The position numbers were made by a program, and so were the translations under genes. The notes under the pieces are model-generated. The model worked only from the letters and a program-made list of their open reading frames with translations. It was not told the DNA's origin and did no database searches. This document shows, piece after piece, positions 6,641-7,518 of a stretch of DNA of 7,518 nt; positions within the stretch are counted from its first letter, which is position 1, and each line of letters starts with the position of its first letter. Source of the DNA: Planctomycetota bacterium (GTDB lineage: Bacteria > Planctomycetota > Planctomycetia > Pirellulales > Lacipirellulaceae); NCBI GenBank assembly GCA_024278035.1, contig JAJRUA010000269.1, forward strand, positions 1 through 7,518, read 5' to 3'.

Positions 6641-6757
6641 AAAATCGGCCAAAAATAAACAAGCGATAGGGCCCCCGGGCCGTTCAGGAGAATCGCTAGC
6701 CCTGCTAGTTTATCGGCAAAAGCACCGGGGGTCAATCCATCCCGATAGGCCGATTTT
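6641..6757 (-). promoter_or_regulatory. Candidate structured RNA leader upstream of rpsB
   Basis: Nested helices can be drawn on the minus-strand transcript. The outer stem is 6748-6757 with 6641-6650 (10 perfect bp, AAAATCGGCC and complement). Inside it, 6708-6713 pairs with 6655-6660 (GTTTAT/ATAAAC) and 6692-6697 pairs with 6662-6667 (ATCGCT/AGCGAT). A further pairing of 6699-6703 with 6668-6672 (GCCCT/AGGGC) would cross the last helix, so it is an alternative fold or a pseudoknot. The end of the element is 100 bases from ATG 6540. In other bacteria S2 can repress its own mRNA through leader structure; that this element does so is inference. No known Rfam family was recognised. Confidence 0.4.
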
Positions 6758-7136
6758 TCCAGACAGACGCTATTTCCAGGAGAGCAATTCCCGCACCTGT
6801 ATCCCTTTGTCCCCCCATATTCCCTCAAGCCGCATTGACGGAGGCGAGTGTTCGCGCGACGCGGCGGCACCGGCCTGATGGCCAAGCTCTTCGATGGTGG
6901 CAAACGATGGGCCCCCTTGGCGGACAGCCGCTATCTCCGAAGTCATTTCCTGCTAGCACCGCCATCAATTTCTCTGGTGCATTTTTTGTTGTAGGAGGTG
7001 GAGGCAACTCGAACGGATCGATTGGGGAGGGGCTTTCCCACGATAGACTCCAGGCTCCTCTCTTGTTTTGGCTATAGCTTCCCAACCACCCGCCACTCAA
7101 AAAGTAAGGGCTGCCTCCGACTTGGACCGGCTTTTA

Positions 7137-7152
7137 ACCGACAACGGTCGGT
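7137..7152. promoter_or_regulatory. Small palindrome before lipoprotein gene
   Basis: ACCGAC (7137-7142) and GTCGGT (7147-7152) are inverted complements around AACG. The palindrome lies 65 bases before the preferred start of the lipoprotein gene. It could be an operator half-site pair or a short leader hairpin; nothing in the sequence identifies a regulator. Confidence 0.25.
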
Positions 7153-7217
7153 CTTGCTTCGTAAGAAAGATTCCGCGACTCTCCGTCGCCCCGTTCTCCA
7201 TGGAGTTTTGCGAAGCG

Positions 7218-7518
7218 ATGCCTTACCGATTGTTATTCTATGGCTTGGCCTTATCGCTCACGGCAATAGGATGCCAAAGTTCGCTCGTTTCCGTACCCTC
7301 GCCGCCTAGTGAAGTCGTCCAAGCATCAGCGACGTCGCCGATAGAGACGATAGAGAGTGGGCCGATCGTGCGGGGGCAGTCGCCCACCGTCACAGAAGCA
7401 CCGTGGGGCGTTCCTTACTTAGCGCCCGGTGAATTGAGCTGCCAGACACCCCCCCCCTTTGGCTACACGTTACCCGGTTATGGGGGCCCACAACCACTTT
7501 TTGCGGCACCACCTGCTA
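7218..7518 (+). CDS. Putative lipoprotein, N-terminal part, open at right edge
   Basis: A frame without stops runs off the end of the window and shows 100 complete residues. From ATG 7218 it reads MPYRLLFYGLALSLTAIGCQ, a typical lipoprotein signal: a short n-region with Arg, a hydrophobic core, and AIGC as lipobox with Cys19 as the likely lipidated residue. The mature part is rich in Pro, Ser and Thr, with SVPSPPSEVVQASATSPIE and later PPPFGYTLPGYGGPQP, which suggests a flexible, extracytoplasmic linker; no domain is recognisable yet. An in-frame ATG at 7200 would add six residues (MEFCEA). The 7218 start is preferred because it gives the cleaner signal peptide, and GGAG lies at 7202-7205, though 12 bases away. 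A C9 run at 7449-7457 falls inside the frame. The function is unknown. Confidence 0.75.
   Translation, partial: MPYRLLFYGLALSLTAIGCQSSLVSVPSPPSEVVQASATSPIETIESGPIVRGQSPTVTEAPWGVPYLAPGELSCQTPPPFGYTLPGYGGPQPLFAAPPA

Larger units (their letters stand above)
6541..7199. other. Divergent intergenic region between rpsB and the lipoprotein gene
   Basis: This stretch of about 660 bases separates two divergent genes and should hold both promoters. Apart from the structured candidate at 6641-6757 and a small palindrome at 7137-7152, no gene is supported. The open frames here have no recognisable domain, and one runs straight through the structured leader. No clear -35/-10 pair was found in either direction. 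Confidence 0.6.

Noticed and set aside
6556..6903. Minus-strand frame of 115 codons upstream of rpsB with several Cys
   Set aside because: It overlaps the structured leader candidate, the Cys spacing fits no known motif, and no start signal is visible.
6993..6999. Perfect Shine-Dalgarno-like AGGAGGT on the plus strand
   Set aside because: No start codon follows at usable spacing. The nearby frame opening at 6998 overlaps the motif itself and runs out of frame into the lipoprotein gene.
1..7518. CRISPR array, tRNA/rRNA gene, transposase, or defence or biosynthetic cluster
   Set aside because: No regularly spaced repeats, no cloverleaf, no transposase or recombinase motifs and no such cluster were seen. 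The repeats present are palindromic intergenic elements.

Overview
The window looks like a housekeeping stretch of a planctomycete chromosome, most likely order Pirellulales. The reasons are a Hanks-type Ser/Thr kinase beside basic housekeeping genes, weak or absent Shine-Dalgarno signals at most starts, and intergenic regions packed with palindromic repeats built on motifs such as GGGCTGACGCCC, GGCGAGCCGCGAGCG, GTAGGGTCCGC and GAACGCGAATA. I recall repeats of this kind as common in planctomycetes. This is inference from the sequence; no search was run.

Layout, left to right. Bases 1-256 (+) are the C-terminal end of a Ser/Thr protein kinase. Bases 263-384 hold a long, nearly perfect hairpin. 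Bases 394-807 (+) encode a small membrane-anchored ComEA-like helix-hairpin-helix protein whose stop codon lies inside a second palindromic repeat (790-897). Bases 986-3061 (+) are a complete uvrB (excision-repair DNA-damage recognition). Bases 3062-3554 are a convergent intergenic region filled with nested inverted repeats. Bases 3555-4361 (-) encode a rhomboid/derlin-like membrane protein that lacks a recognisable catalytic dyad and ends in a cysteine-rich zinc-ribbon-like tail. Related direct repeats of about 105-113 bp lie on both sides of it. Bases 4625-5464 (-) are tsf (EF-Ts), followed by a strong intrinsic terminator. Bases 5737-6540 (-) are rpsB (ribosomal protein S2). Bases 6541-7217 are a divergent intergenic region containing a candidate structured rpsB leader. 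From 7218 (+) a previously unlisted lipoprotein gene starts and runs off the right end.

How the genes relate. rpsB and tsf keep the classical bacterial order and strand, but a 272-base spacer separates them. It holds a terminator-like hairpin, a competing complementary segment and a 23-bp inverted repeat, so tsf output could be uncoupled from rpsB. A strong terminator closes the pair, and pyrH does not follow. uvrB stands alone. The rhomboid-like gene looks like an independent unit.

No convincing new defence system, CRISPR array, phage or transposase gene is present. The points most worth following up are the EF-Ts lacking the usual TDFV signature, the rhomboid-like protein with a cysteine-rich tail, the structured rpsB leader, the possible attenuator between rpsB and tsf, and the repeat families, one of which has contributed the C-terminus of a protein.
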